Assembly (NCBI RefSeq): GCF_017603825.1
Contig: NZ_CP072014.1
Span: 4,092,001-4,156,000 of the forward strand
Source of the DNA: Arthrobacter crystallopoietes
GTDB lineage: Bacteria > Actinomycetota > Actinomycetes > Actinomycetales > Micrococcaceae
Length of the DNA stretch: 64,000 nucleotides
Reading direction: 5' to 3'
Shown here: positions 17,270 to 26,104 of the stretch, in pieces
How the letters are laid out: each line of letters begins with the position of its first letter
Numbering within the stretch: the first letter of the stretch is position 1
Position numbers and translations under genes: made by a program
Notes under the pieces: generated by a model
The model's input: the letters and a program-made list of their open reading frames with translations, nothing else
Databases searched by the model: none
Told to the model about the DNA's origin: nothing

Positions 17270-18241
17270 ATCGGGATGCTTTGCAAGTACGACGGCGGGA
17301 GTTTCCACCGTCTCGGCACTCGCCACCGCGTCAAGGATGGCAAGGCGGACGGCTTCCGCCGCCAAAATCTGCAGTTCCAGGACCGGAGTCACCGGACCCT
17401 CCTGCACCAGTTGCTTCTCGCCGGTGGCCAAACCAAAGACCACGTCCCCGTCTCCGAGGGTATGGGAGGGGTTGAGCGCTCTTGCCAGTCCCGCATGGGA
17501 GGCCGAAGCAGTGCGCTTGACCTGTGCGGGATCCAGCACAGCGTTGGTGGCGATGACGCAAAGCGTCGTGTTCAGCGGGGCCTGGCTGGGTGGCGATGCC
17601 TGGGTGGGCAGCGGCGGCAGTGCGGGAGCTGATCTCGAGACCTGTTCGGTACCGAGGCCAACGGGGGCGCCGGCCGCGTTGACCACCGCGATAGCACCGA
17701 TGACCACATCGGAGTTGCCGCCACTCATCCGCAGCGAAGCGCTGCCCACTCCCCCTTTATAGCGCTGGTAGTCCAGTGCCGCTCCGGTGCCGGCACCCGC
17801 GTTGCCCCGCTGCACCGGCGCAAAGTACGGAGAGGCACCCGCTGCAGCGGCAGCGTCGTACCCCATCTGTTCGGTCGGGCGGGCCTTGGCATCGCCGCCG
17901 CGGCCGAGGTCGAAGATCGCTGCCGCGGGCACGATCGGGACTACGCCGGCGTCCGTCCGGAAGCCTCTGTCCTGCTCCTCGAGCCAGCGCTGCGCGCCGT
18001 GGGCGGTGATCAGCCCGAAGGCGCTGCCGCCGGTGAGGACCACTGCGTCCACTGTTGGGACCAGGGTGGTTGGATCGAGCGCGTCGGTTTCGTGGGTGGC
18101 GGGCCCTCCCCCGCCCACGTGCACGGAACCGATGGTTCCCGGCGGCGGCAGCACTACCGTGACGCCGGACAGCCAGCCCCCGCCGATCCGCTGGACCTGG
18201 CCGACCTTGATTCCGGGGACATCGGTGATGGAGGAAGTCAT
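17261..18241 (-). CDS. P1/DmpA-family (S58) N-terminal nucleophile aminopeptidase
   Basis: 326 aa. Family S58 hydrolases (L-aminopeptidase D-Ala-esterase type) cleave themselves to expose a Ser or Thr nucleophile. Family blocks seen here: N-terminal ITDVPGIKVGQ, the VLTGGSAFGL motif near residue 70, GNAGAGTGAALDYQRYKGGV near 150, and APLNTTLCVIATNAV near 225, where Thr225/226 is the likely nucleophile. The real substrate is unknown. It starts 9 nt after the APH-like gene and is the last member of a five-gene co-directional island between map and infA. Confidence 0.85.
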   Translation of the reverse strand: MTSSITDVPGIKVGQVQRIGGGWLSGVTVVLPPPGTIGSVHVGGGGPATHETDALDPTTLVPTVDAVVLTGGSAFGLITAHGAQRWLEEQDRGFRTDAGVVPIVPAAAIFDLGRGGDAKARPTEQMGYDAAAAAGASPYFAPVQRGNAGAGTGAALDYQRYKGGVGSASLRMSGGNSDVVIGAIAVVNAAGAPVGLGTEQVSRSAPALPPLPTQASPPSQAPLNTTLCVIATNAVLDPAQVKRTASASHAGLARALNPSHTLGDGDVVFGLATGEKQLVQEGPVTPVLELQILAAEAVRLAILDAVASAETVETPAVVLAKHPDLT

Positions 18242-18250
18242 GCCTTCACT

Positions 18251-19057
18251 CTAGAGGGCTGCCCTTATCAGACCGGAGTTGTCGCTGAGCCAGGCTTCGG
18301 CCCTCGGCACCCGGTCCTTCACGCCCTCGTTCCACCAGCGCCGGAAGACCGGGTCAGCGTCGGCGGCGGCTTTGGCGGTGAGTGACGCATTGCGGCCGCG
18401 CTGGATGGCGACATCAACCAACGTGCTTCTTTGCTCGGCGTTCATGCCGTAGGCGTCGGCGAACAACCGCACCCGTGCCGGGATGTCAGCTTCCGCCAAT
18501 GCCGGAGGCCGGTCTGCCGGGTGCAGGAGCGGCGCCCACCAGTAGAGCGCATTGACGACGTCGGCGACCCGGGTGGTTGGCCTGGCCAGGTCGAAATCGA
18601 TCAGCGCCGCCGGAACGCCGTTGCGGAAGACGACGTTGCCCGGGCAGTAGTCCTGATGGGAGACCAGTTCGGGCGTGGTGAACAGGGGCTTGACCTCTGG
18701 CGGACGGATGCCGGGTAGGCTGCCGAACACCGCATCCTCCGGCGGCACCCATCCCTGGGCGGCGTCGTGCATCCGGCGGATGAGCCGGGCCAGCGCGGTC
18801 AGTACCTCCGGGCCCGTTGCCTCTGCGGTCAGCGGTTCCACGGGGACATCGCCCGGGACATAGGAGAGGACTTCCCGTCCGGCGTCGTCGTAGCCAAGCG
18901 GGACCGGAGCGGCGTCGAAGCCCTGGGCGTGCAGGTGTGCGAGGTACTCCTGGACGGTTGCGGTGAACGGGCGGACCGGCCGGCGGACCGTGTCCCCGAT
19001 TCTGACCACCGTGGTCCAGCCGCCCTCGCCCAGCTGCTGCCCTCCGCCGTCGTTCAT
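18251..19057 (-). CDS. Aminoglycoside-phosphotransferase-family (APH) kinase-like protein
   Basis: 268 aa with the protein-kinase-like fold of APH enzymes. The Brenner motif HQDYCPGNV contains the catalytic Asp and metal-binding Asn, and LIDFDLARP is the second metal site. The N-terminal lobe includes VLSYVPGDVPVEPL. The family phosphorylates aminoglycosides, but also choline, homoserine, sugars and macrolides, so resistance should not be assumed. It sits 7 nt downstream of the putative membrane anti-sigma gene, in one apparent operon. Confidence 0.82.
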   Translation of the reverse strand: MNDGGGQQLGEGGWTTVVRIGDTVRRPVRPFTATVQEYLAHLHAQGFDAAPVPLGYDDAGREVLSYVPGDVPVEPLTAEATGPEVLTALARLIRRMHDAAQGWVPPEDAVFGSLPGIRPPEVKPLFTTPELVSHQDYCPGNVVFRNGVPAALIDFDLARPTTRVADVVNALYWWAPLLHPADRPPALAEADIPARVRLFADAYGMNAEQRSTLVDVAIQRGRNASLTAKAAADADPVFRRWWNEGVKDRVPRAEAWLSDNSGLIRAAL

Positions 19058-19064
19058 TGGATCC

Positions 19065-19661
19065 TCAGAGCTTGGTGACGTCGATGGTGCCGGGCTTCAT
19101 GTCGATGGCTTCGCAGAACTCCTGGACATTCGCGGGCAATCCGTCCGGCGTGGCGAAGACGGCGTAGCGCCAATCGTCCCGAACGCAGGTCACCATGGCC
19201 GGCGGTTCGCTTCCCGGTGCCGATTGGTCCCGTCCTTCCTCGGACCGGGCCTCCCCCGGCGCCGGTTCCTGCGGCGAAGACTGTCCCGGCTCCGGCAGCG
19301 GGGCCTCCCGCCACAGTGCCCCGCAGAGTTCCTGCGGGTCGATCCGCTGCGGCACCCCGGTCAGGTCCACCATGACGCTGCCGTCCGGATTGGTGCCGAC
19401 GATCTCGCCGCCGCTGGCAAAGCCCGCCTCCTGCTGCGGGGCATCGGGGGTGGAGCCCATGTAGCAGATGGCGGTGAAGCGCTTCTGGTCGTCGGTGAGG
19501 TTCAGAATGGCAAAGCCGGCGGTGGCGGAACCGGCCAGCACCGGCACGGCGACCGCAGCGGTGACCACCCGCCGTCGTCGTTTGTGGCGGGCGATGTCCC
19601 GCGTGATCCGAGCATTCAGCGCCGAGCGCACGCGCGCTTTACTGAGCTGGAGTTCGTCCAT
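19065..19661 (-). CDS. Single-pass membrane protein in anti-sigma position
   Basis: 198 aa. A 32-residue basic cytoplasmic N-terminus (ARITRDIARHKRRRR), one transmembrane helix (VVTAAVAVPVLAGSATAGFA), then an extracellular domain with four Cys and a Pro/Glu/Ser-rich linker (about 130-155). It starts 2 nt after the ECF sigma gene, where anti-sigma factors usually sit. It lacks the HxxxCxxC zinc anti-sigma motif, and its cytoplasmic part is short, so an anti-sigma or sensor role is only inferred. I recognise no named family. Confidence 0.6.
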   Translation of the reverse strand: MDELQLSKARVRSALNARITRDIARHKRRRRVVTAAVAVPVLAGSATAGFAILNLTDDQKRFTAICYMGSTPDAPQQEAGFASGGEIVGTNPDGSVMVDLTGVPQRIDPQELCGALWREAPLPEPGQSSPQEPAPGEARSEEGRDQSAPGSEPPAMVTCVRDDWRYAVFATPDGLPANVQEFCEAIDMKPGTIDVTKL

Positions 19662-19663
19662 TC

Positions 19664-20260
19664 CTATTCACCTTCTTCCGCTGTGAGCACGTCCGAAAAC
19701 TGGTTTTTCAGCCGGTTGCGCAGGCGCAGCACCCGGTTTTTGACGGCGGCCTTGGTCAGGCCGAGTTCCTTGGCAATGTCGCCGTGCGGGCGGCCGCCGA
19801 CGAAGTGGACCAGGAAGATCCGCTGGTCTGCTTCGGGCATGGCCGACACGGCGCGGTGGACCCGGTTGAGGGTGTCCTGCGCAATGACCTTCTCTTCGGT
19901 CGAGACCTCGGCAAGGACCCGACCGATGTCCATCCGGTCGATGTCCAGCATGTGCTGGTTGCCTTTTTTGCGCAGGTGGTTCGCCGCCAGGTATTTGGCT
20001 GTGGTGTAGAGCCAGGGGAAGACGGAGCCGTTGACGCACTTGATGCGCTTCGCCTTCTCCCACATGAGGAAGAAGGTTTCCTGGGCAAGCTCCTCCGCTG
20101 CCCCGACGTCGCCGGTGATCCTGCCCACGTACCGCAGCACACCGTCGGCATGGCGCTCGTAGAGCACGCCGAACGCGTCTTCGTCCCTGCGTCCGCAGCG
20201 CCGGAGCAGCACGGACTCATCCGGCGACCCGTCGGCCGCCGGCTCGTCATCGACTGCCAT
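19664..20260 (-). CDS. ECF-type RNA polymerase sigma factor
   Basis: 198 aa. Region 2 runs from about 28 to 100 (YERHADGVLRYVGRITGDVG, AAEELAQETFFLMWEKA, FPWLYTTAKYLAANHLRKK). Region 4 lies at about 130-185, with a helix-turn-helix (HGDIAKELGLTKAAVKNRVL). There is no region 3, as in ECF sigmas. The ATG at 20260 abuts the stop codon of the upstream I36-like gene with no gap, and the membrane protein follows after 2 nt. Its regulon is unknown; the secreted neighbour is an obvious candidate target. Confidence 0.9.
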   Translation of the reverse strand: MAVDDEPAADGSPDESVLLRRCGRRDEDAFGVLYERHADGVLRYVGRITGDVGAAEELAQETFFLMWEKAKRIKCVNGSVFPWLYTTAKYLAANHLRKKGNQHMLDIDRMDIGRVLAEVSTEEKVIAQDTLNRVHRAVSAMPEADQRIFLVHFVGGRPHGDIAKELGLTKAAVKNRVLRLRNRLKNQFSDVLTAEEGE

Positions 20261-20992
20261 CTAGCCGAAGAAACTGGCGGATGAAGCCTGGTCATTGAAA
20301 GCACCGATCCAGCTCGAGAACTGGTAGTCACCATAGGTAGCCCCTTCGCCGTCGCGGTCTTCGTGCAGCCGCACGCTGCAGCCGTTGTAGCCGCGGAAGG
20401 ACGTGACCTGGTCATTCCAGCCGACGTCGGCCAGATTGATGAAGGCCGAGCCGCCCGCGAAGCAGCCCCCGTAGTTCAGGATCCGGTACGAGTCCCCGGA
20501 GTACCCAGCGTTCGCGTACACAATTGCCGCCGTAACAAACGACGACGGCGGCGCCTCCTCGGTCACGGGCGCTTGAGCAGCTATTGGCCGCGTTGCCATC
20601 GCAGGCCCAGCTGTTGCCGGCGTTACTGCGGCCGGCTCGGCGGTTTGCTGCGTGGCCACGGCCGGCTCAGCCGCATGGGTGGCCACGGCCGGTTCAGCCA
20701 ACTGCGTGGTTGCGGTCTGCTCAACGGTGCCGGCCAGTTGGTCCACGCCCAGCTGCTCGAGTGCGGTGTCCAAGGCGGCTTCGGTTCCGTAGCATTCAGA
20801 CGCCGAGGTAACGGCGTTGAACCAGCAATGTTCCGCGCCGGTGGACTGCTTAGTCGAGGTCGTCTCCGAGGTTCCGGGGGGAGCTGGACTGGCCGCGGCG
20901 ACGGCCGGAACGGCCCCTATTCCGATCAGTCCTGCCGTGATCACTGCCGCGAAGACGGCATACTTGCGCTGTTTCAGTACTTGGCGGCCCAT
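20261..20992 (-). CDS. Secreted protein with peptidase-inhibitor I36 / beta-gamma-crystallin-like domain
   Basis: 243 aa. Signal peptide: KQRKYAVFAAVITAGLIGIG followed by AVPAVAA. The middle (about 110-165) is a degenerate repeat of the type AEPAVAT / AEPAAVT, likely a flexible wall-spanning linker. The C-terminal 80 residues (YANAGYSGDSYRILNYGGCF, SFRGYNGCSVRLHEDRDGEG) have the Greek-key pattern of the I36/crystallin group, with two Cys able to pair. Streptomyces I36 members inhibit metalloproteases, but this function is not shown here. It is the first gene of the sigma island. Confidence 0.75.
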   Translation of the reverse strand: MGRQVLKQRKYAVFAAVITAGLIGIGAVPAVAAASPAPPGTSETTSTKQSTGAEHCWFNAVTSASECYGTEAALDTALEQLGVDQLAGTVEQTATTQLAEPAVATHAAEPAVATQQTAEPAAVTPATAGPAMATRPIAAQAPVTEEAPPSSFVTAAIVYANAGYSGDSYRILNYGGCFAGGSAFINLADVGWNDQVTSFRGYNGCSVRLHEDRDGEGATYGDYQFSSWIGAFNDQASSASFFG

Positions 20993-21329
20993 GTTTCCAC
21001 CATATAAGAGCCCCTTCCCGGGCTCCTAAAGCCCTGTGGATTGGGAGGAAAAGTGTGGCCGGCCCACGGAGCGGTGAGCCGTTCGCTCCCACCGCCCCGC
21101 GGCCATACCCTCGATGACCACTCTCCACGCAATGCATCCTGACGGGCCGAAGCCGTTCGTTCCTCAGCCGGAATCAGGTCCCTTGCGGGCCATCTACTTA
21201 TCTAATGTGCCGGGGACGCAAAAGGTCTCGCCTGGGATGAAAGTTTTTTCATCCCGGGCGAGACCCGCCGAACGCAACGCTCCAAGACCAAGCCAAGAGC
21301 CGCCGTCGTTCGCTTGAAACTGAGGCCGG
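20993..21329. other. 337-bp gap between map and the sigma island
   Basis: No gene seen. It holds the map terminator (21224-21265). A short hairpin, GAGCCC-CTTCCC-GGGCTC, lies at 21008-21025 just upstream of the I36-like gene. A TTATAT hexamer (minus strand, 21002-21007) lies only 10 nt before that gene's ATG. I cannot identify a convincing ECF-type promoter by eye. Confidence 0.5.
21224..21265 (-). terminator. Terminator of the secY-adk-map unit
   Basis: A long stem on the minus strand, GGTCTCGCC(C/T)GGGATGAAA pairing with TTTCATCCC...GGCGAGACC, followed by TTTTGCG. It starts about 65 nt after the map stop codon. The A/T-flanked stem could work in both directions. Confidence 0.8.
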
Positions 21330-22157
21330 TCAGTCCAGCGGAACCGGGGTGACGCCCAGCGGCGCCAGCTTGGCAGCGCCGCCATCTTCGGCGGTGAGAA
21401 CCCAGATACCCTTGTCATGCACGGCAACCGTGTGTTCCCACTGGCACGAGCGCGAGCCGTCGGTGGTGACGACCGTCCAGTCATCGGCCAGGGTTTTGGT
21501 CTCGATGTCCCCGCGGACCAGCATGGGCTCGATGGCCAGGCACAGGCCAGGACGGATCTTCGGGCCGCGGTGGCTGGTGCGGTAGTTCAGCACGTCGGGC
21601 GCCTGATGCATGGCGGTGCCGATGCCGTGGCCCACGTAGTCCTCGAGGATGCCCAGCGGCTTGCCCTCGACGCTGCTGACGTAGTCATCGATGGCGTTGC
21701 CGATGTCGCCGACGCGCGAGCCGTTGGCCAGGGCTGCTATCCCACGCCACATGGCTTCCTCGGTCACATCGGAGAGCCGCTGGTCTTCGGGATCGGCCGT
21801 GCCCACAATGACGCCCCGCGCGGAGTCGCCATGCCAGCCGTCGATGCTGCAGCCGCCGTCAATGGAGAGGATGTCCCCGTCCTCGAGCACTTTGTTGCCG
21901 GGGATGCCGTGGACAACTTCCTCGTTTACCGAAACGCAGACGGTGGCAGGGAAACCGTGGTAGCCCTTGAAGTTGCTCTTGGCGCCGGCCTCATTGAGGA
22001 CGGCTTCGAAGGCTGCGTCCACATCACTGGTGGTGGCACCGACGACGGCGGCGGCCACCGCAGCATCGAGGGCGCGGCTGACCACCAGACCCGCTTTGCG
22101 CATTTTGCGGATCTGGTCTTTGGTCTTGTACTCGATGCTGGGCTGGCCGAATGCCAT
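21330..22157 (-). CDS. map: Type I methionine aminopeptidase
   Basis: 275-aa metalloprotease that removes the initiator Met. Metal-ligand regions: GDILSIDGGCSIDGWHGDSA (two Asp), GHGIGTAMHQAPDVLNY (His), CLAIEPMLVRG (Glu) and SCQWEHTVAVHDKGIWVLT (Glu). The ATG at 22157 (MAFGQPSIEYKTKDQIRKMR) is chosen; the longer frame adds 16 unrelated residues. It lies 100 nt after adk, the standard order, and is closed by a strong terminator. Confidence 0.97.
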   Translation of the reverse strand: MAFGQPSIEYKTKDQIRKMRKAGLVVSRALDAAVAAAVVGATTSDVDAAFEAVLNEAGAKSNFKGYHGFPATVCVSVNEEVVHGIPGNKVLEDGDILSIDGGCSIDGWHGDSARGVIVGTADPEDQRLSDVTEEAMWRGIAALANGSRVGDIGNAIDDYVSSVEGKPLGILEDYVGHGIGTAMHQAPDVLNYRTSHRGPKIRPGLCLAIEPMLVRGDIETKTLADDWTVVTTDGSRSCQWEHTVAVHDKGIWVLTAEDGGAAKLAPLGVTPVPLD

Positions 22158-22257
22158 GTGTTCTGTGTTCCTTCTGTTTTGCGAAATGCCGCAGGCCCTG
22201 TCCAACGAATCCGAAGGATCAGGGCCTGGGCCTAGGTTGGAGCGGCAGCTCCCGTTG

Positions 22258-22833
22258 CTAAGCGGTGACGCTCTTGAGTGCTTCCATAATGCGGTTGGTG
22301 ACGTCGTCGATGGCGCCCAGTCCGTCCACCTTGGTCACGATGCCGCGTTCCTCGTAGCGCGAGACGACTGCCTCGGTCTGCTCGTGGTACAGATCCAGGC
22401 GGTGCCGGATGACGGTTTCGTTGTCGTCGGCGCGGCCTTCCTGCGCCGCGCGGCCCAGCAGACGCTTGACCAGTTCCTCGTCGTCGGCAGTCAGCTGCAG
22501 GACGACGTCCAGCTGATCCTCGCTCTCGGCCAGGATGCTGTCCAGCTCATCTACCTGCGCCGTGGTGCGCGGGTAGCCGTCGAGGAGGAAACCCGGTTCG
22601 ACGTCGTCCTTGGAAAGGCGGTCGCGCACCATGTTGTTGGTGACGCTGTCCGGAACGAAGTCGCCGTTGTCGATGTACTTCTTCGCCTCGAGGCCCAGCG
22701 GGGTCTCTTCCTTGACGTTCGCGCGGAAGATATCACCGGTGGAAATGGCGACGATGCCCAACCGCTCGGAGATACGTGATGCCTGGGTTCCTTTGCCGGA
22801 TCCGGGCGGGCCAATAATGAGCATCTTTGTCAT
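22258..22833 (-). CDS. adk: Adenylate kinase
   Basis: 191 aa. Catalyses ATP + AMP to 2 ADP. P-loop GPPGSGKGT at residues 8-16, AMP-binding STGDIFRANV, LLDGYPRTTAQ, and a short LID (LLGRAAQEGRADDNETVIRH) without the zinc Cys set, as in short actinobacterial Adk. Its start overlaps the secY stop by 4 nt (ATGA), so translation is coupled. Confidence 0.98.
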   Translation of the reverse strand: MTKMLIIGPPGSGKGTQASRISERLGIVAISTGDIFRANVKEETPLGLEAKKYIDNGDFVPDSVTNNMVRDRLSKDDVEPGFLLDGYPRTTAQVDELDSILAESEDQLDVVLQLTADDEELVKRLLGRAAQEGRADDNETVIRHRLDLYHEQTEAVVSRYEERGIVTKVDGLGAIDDVTNRIMEALKSVTA

Positions 22834-24143
22834 CGCAGTAGTCCTTCATAGTGACGTTGCTGTAGCTGGGCATTTATCTGTTTCACGGTTTCCAGACCAA
22901 CACCAACCATGATGAGGATCGAGACGCCGCCAAACGGGAAGTTCTGGTTCGCGTTGATCAGCACCAGGGCGATCAGCGGAATCAGAGAAATCACGCCGAG
23001 GTAAAGCGCGCCCGGAAGGGTAATCCGGGACAGCACGTAGGAGAGGTATTCCTCGGTGGGGCGGCCGGCCCGGATCCCCGGGATGAAACCGCCGTACTTT
23101 TTCATGTTGTCCGCCACCTCTTCAGGGTTGAAGGTGATGGCCACGTAGAAGTAGGTGAAGAAAACGATCAGGGCGAAGTACACGGCCATGTAGACCGGGT
23201 GGTCTCCGCTGACCAGGAAGGTGTTGATCCAGTTGACCCATTCCGGCGGCGGGGTGGTGCCATCTGTGGGGGTGTTGAACTGGGCTACCAGGGAGGGAAG
23301 GTAGAGCATCGACGAGGCGAAGATGACGGGGATAACACCGGCCATGTTCACCTTGATCGGAATGTAGGTGCTGGTGCCGCCGAGCGTGCGGCGGCCGATC
23401 ATACGCTTGGCGTACTGGACCGGGATGCGGCGCTGGGACTGCTCCACGAAGATGACCGCGGCCACGGTGAACAGGCCGATGATGATCACGCCGATGAAGA
23501 TGTTGACGCCCTGTGCCCGCAGGATTTCTCCCAGCGAGCTCGGGAAGCCGGCAGCGATGGAAACGAAGATCAGCAGGGACATGCCGTTGCCGACGCCCTT
23601 TTCGGTGACCAGTTCGCCCATCCACATGATCAGGCCGGTACCGGCCGTCAGCGTGAGGATGAGCAGCACGATCACGATCAGGCTGTCGTCCGGAATGATC
23701 GGTACCGGGCAGTCGCCCAGGAGGGCACCGGAGCGGGCCAGCGAGACGAGCGTGGTGCCGTTGAGCAGGCCGAGGGCAATGGTCAGGTAGCGGGTGTACT
23801 GGGTCAGCTTGGACTGGCCCTGCGCGCCTTCCTGATGCAGCTCCTGGAAGCGGGGAATGACCACCCGCAGCAACTGCACGATGATGCTCGCCGTAATGTA
23901 CGGCATGATGCCGAGGGCGAAGATGGACACCTGCAGCAGGGCGCCGCCGCTGAAGAGGTTGACGAACTGGTACAGCCCGCCGCTGGTGTTGCCGAGCGCC
24001 AAGCATTGCTGCACGTTTCCGTAATCAACACCGGGGGCAGGGATGAAGGCACCCACGCGGTAAATGGTGATGATGGCGAGGGTGAACAACAACTTGCGCC
24101 GCAGGTCCGGCGTCCGGAAAACCCGGCCAATTGCGCTGAGCAA
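22830..24143 (-). CDS. secY: Protein translocase subunit SecY
   Basis: 437-aa, ten-helix channel of the Sec translocon. It contains FTLAIITIYRVGAFIPAPGV, IMPYITASIIVQLLRVVIPR (lateral gate region) and FTYFYVAITFNPEEVADNMK. The start is TTG at 24143 (reading MLSAIGRVF), with AGGAGG four bases upstream. It is separated from rplO by 198 nt and a hairpin, so it probably has its own promoter. Confidence 0.97.
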   Translation of the reverse strand: MLSAIGRVFRTPDLRRKLLFTLAIITIYRVGAFIPAPGVDYGNVQQCLALGNTSGGLYQFVNLFSGGALLQVSIFALGIMPYITASIIVQLLRVVIPRFQELHQEGAQGQSKLTQYTRYLTIALGLLNGTTLVSLARSGALLGDCPVPIIPDDSLIVIVLLILTLTAGTGLIMWMGELVTEKGVGNGMSLLIFVSIAAGFPSSLGEILRAQGVNIFIGVIIIGLFTVAAVIFVEQSQRRIPVQYAKRMIGRRTLGGTSTYIPIKVNMAGVIPVIFASSMLYLPSLVAQFNTPTDGTTPPPEWVNWINTFLVSGDHPVYMAVYFALIVFFTYFYVAITFNPEEVADNMKKYGGFIPGIRAGRPTEEYLSYVLSRITLPGALYLGVISLIPLIALVLINANQNFPFGGVSILIMVGVGLETVKQINAQLQQRHYEGLLR

Positions 24144-24262
24144 GCGTCCTCCTGAAAAGTCTTTGATGCCGCCGAGCGGCGATGCACAAGAACCGAGTCT
24201 ATCTGCTCGGCCGCGTCCGGAATAACTCGCGGACTAAAACGTAAACTGCCTTTAACCCAATG

Positions 24263-24302
24263 AAACTCTTGGTGGCCGGAATACACCGACCACCAAGAGT
24301 TT
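24263..24302 (-). terminator. Hairpin between rplO and secY
   Basis: AAACTCTTGGTGG pairs perfectly with CCACCAAGAGTTT around a 14-nt loop, 40 nt past the rplO stop codon. The T-run on the minus strand is short (TTTC). It looks like a terminator or attenuator ending the spc cluster before secY. Confidence 0.65.
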
Positions 24303-24341
24303 AGTCATTGGTTGTGAGAGATCACTACCGAAGCCGTTTGG

Positions 24342-24797
24342 CTACAGCTCCGTGACGGAACCGCCGGCGGCGGCAATCTTCTCAGCAGCACTGGCGGAGA
24401 AGGCGTGAGCCTTCACATCAACCTTGACGGTGATGTCGCCGGTACCCAGAACCTTGACGAGCTGGTTCTTGCGAACCGCGCCCTTTTCGACCAGGTTCTC
24501 CACGGTGACCTCGCCACCTTCGGGGAACAGCTCGTTGAGCTTATCCAGGTTCACAACCTGGAATTCCACCTTGTACGGGTTCTTGAAGCCGCGCAGCTTC
24601 GGCAGGCGCATGTGCAGCGGCAGCTGGCCGCCTGCAAAACCTGCCTTGACCTGGTAGCGCGCCTTCGTACCCTTGGTACCACGGCCTGCAGTCTTACCCT
24701 TGGAGCCTTCACCACGACCAACACGGGTCTTGGCGGTCTTGGCACCGGGGGCAGGACGCAGGTGGTGGACCTTCAGAGTGTTGTTCTCTTCTGCCAT
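24342..24797 (-). CDS. rplO: 50S ribosomal protein L15
   Basis: 151 aa. L15 signatures: [60 protein letters not shown] and a C-terminal [20 protein letters not shown]. It binds 23S rRNA late in assembly. It lies 2 nt after rpmD and is the last ribosomal gene before the hairpin and secY. Confidence 0.98.
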   Translation of the reverse strand: MAEENNTLKVHHLRPAPGAKTAKTRVGRGEGSKGKTAGRGTKGTKARYQVKAGFAGGQLPLHMRLPKLRGFKNPYKVEFQVVNLDKLNELFPEGGEVTVENLVEKGAVRKNQLVKVLGTGDITVKVDVKAHAFSASAAEKIAAAGGSVTEL

Positions 24798-24799
24798 CT

Positions 24800-25018
24800 C
24801 TACTTCGCCTCCTCAACCTTTACCAGGTGAGAAACAGTGTTGAGCATGCCCACGGTCACGGCGTCGGCGTTACGGACAACGGTGTGTCCGATACGCTTCA
24901 GGCCCAGTGAACGCAGCGTGTCGCGCTGATTCTGCTTGCCGCCAATGACGGACTTAATCTGGGTGATTTCCAACTGTGCATCAGACGCAACCAAGTTGCT
25001 ACGAGTCGTCTGGATCAT
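24800..25018 (-). CDS. rpmD: 50S ribosomal protein L30
   Basis: 72 aa, with [20 protein letters not shown] and [20 protein letters not shown], the ferredoxin-like L30 fold. About 12 residues longer than E. coli L30 at both ends. The ATG overlaps the rpsE stop by one base (TAATG), a reinitiation arrangement. Confidence 0.96.
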   Translation of the reverse strand: MIQTTRSNLVASDAQLEITQIKSVIGGKQNQRDTLRSLGLKRIGHTVVRNADAVTVGMLNTVSHLVKVEEAK

Positions 25019-25734
25019 TACGCACCTGCCTTCTGCTGCTGCATTGCGCGGAGCAGGATCGGAGGAACAACCTCATCCAGCGGCAGGCCACGACGGGCTG
25101 CTACTGCCTGAGGCTCTTCGAGACGGCGCAGTGCGTCCACCGTTGCGTGCACAATGTTGATCGCGTTGGCCGAGCCGAGCGACTTCGAGAGCACATCGTG
25201 GACACCGGCGCACTCAAGTACGGCGCGGACCGGGCCACCGGCGATAACACCGGTACCGGCAGCGGCCGGACGGAGCATGACGACGCCTGCAGCGGCCTCA
25301 CCCTGGACACGGTGGGGCACCGTGCCGCCGATGATCGGGACGCGGAAGAAGGACTTCTTGGCTTCTTCAACACCCTTGGCGATAGCTGCGGGAACTTCCT
25401 TCGCCTTGCCGTAACCAACGCCGACCAGGCCGTTGCCGTCGCCGACAACTACCAGAGCGGTGAAGCTGAAGCGACGACCACCCTTGACGACCTTGGAAAC
25501 ACGGTTGATGGTAACGACGCGCTCGAGGTACTTGTCCTTCTCGGCATCGCGTGCGTTGTCGCGGCCACCACGGCCACCACGCTCGCCACGGCCACCGCGG
25601 TCGCCACGCTCTCCACGACGGCCGCCGCGGCGGTCATCCTGGGAAGAAGCAGCTTTATCGGCGGTACCCGCGGCTGCGGCGGTCTCAGTTGCTTCAGTCA
25701 CCTGAGTATCCTTTTCGTTATTCTCTGCGGTCAC
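25018..25734 (-). CDS. rpsE: 30S ribosomal protein S5 with an RGG-rich N-terminal extension
   Basis: 238 aa. The S5 core begins near residue 70 ([20 protein letters not shown]) and includes [20 protein letters not shown] and [20 protein letters not shown]. In front is a roughly 68-residue extension: an acidic/Ala stretch, then repeated [11 protein letters not shown] and ERGGRGGRD units. E. coli S5 is 167 aa and lacks this. The start is GTG at 25734, overlapping the rplR stop by 4 nt. The extension is unusual in character; it may bind RNA. Confidence 0.97.
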   Translation of the reverse strand: MTAENNEKDTQVTEATETAAAAGTADKAASSQDDRRGGRRGERGDRGGRGERGGRGGRDNARDAEKDKYLERVVTINRVSKVVKGGRRFSFTALVVVGDGNGLVGVGYGKAKEVPAAIAKGVEEAKKSFFRVPIIGGTVPHRVQGEAAAGVVMLRPAAAGTGVIAGGPVRAVLECAGVHDVLSKSLGSANAINIVHATVDALRRLEEPQAVAARRGLPLDEVVPPILLRAMQQQKAGA

Positions 25735-26102
25735 AGTGCCAGCCCACCTTCACGTGCGCCTTCGGCAACAGCTGCGACACGGCCGTGGTACTTGTTACCA
25801 CCACGGTCGAAGACAACGGCCTCGATGCCGGCAGCCTTGGCGCGCTCGGCTACGAGCTCGCCAACGCGCTTGGACTTTGCGGTCTTGTCACCTTCGAATC
25901 CGCGCAGGTCAGCTTCCATGGTGGAAGCCGAAGCCACGGTGATGCCCTTGCTGTCATCGACAACCTGGACGAATACGTGGCGTGCGGAGCGGTTGACAAC
26001 CAGACGCGGACGGACCGCGGTGCCGGTGATGCGCTTACGGACGCGCAGGTGGCGGCGGCCGCGTGCAGCGGACTTGCTCTTACCCTTAATTCCGAGAGCC
26101 AT
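25731..26102 (-). CDS. rplR: 50S ribosomal protein L18
   Basis: 123 aa. L18 blocks: [40 protein letters not shown] and [20 protein letters not shown]. It binds 5S rRNA in the central protuberance. It lies 2 nt after rplF and overlaps rpsE by 4 nt. Confidence 0.98.
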   Translation of the reverse strand: MALGIKGKSKSAARGRRHLRVRKRITGTAVRPRLVVNRSARHVFVQVVDDSKGITVASASTMEADLRGFEGDKTAKSKRVGELVAERAKAAGIEAVVFDRGGNKYHGRVAAVAEGAREGGLAL

Positions 26103-26104
26103 GG

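Noticed and set aside
18251-19057. Aminoglycoside resistance gene
   Set aside because: The fold motif is present, but the family is broad and there is no resistance context, so only a kinase-like call is made.
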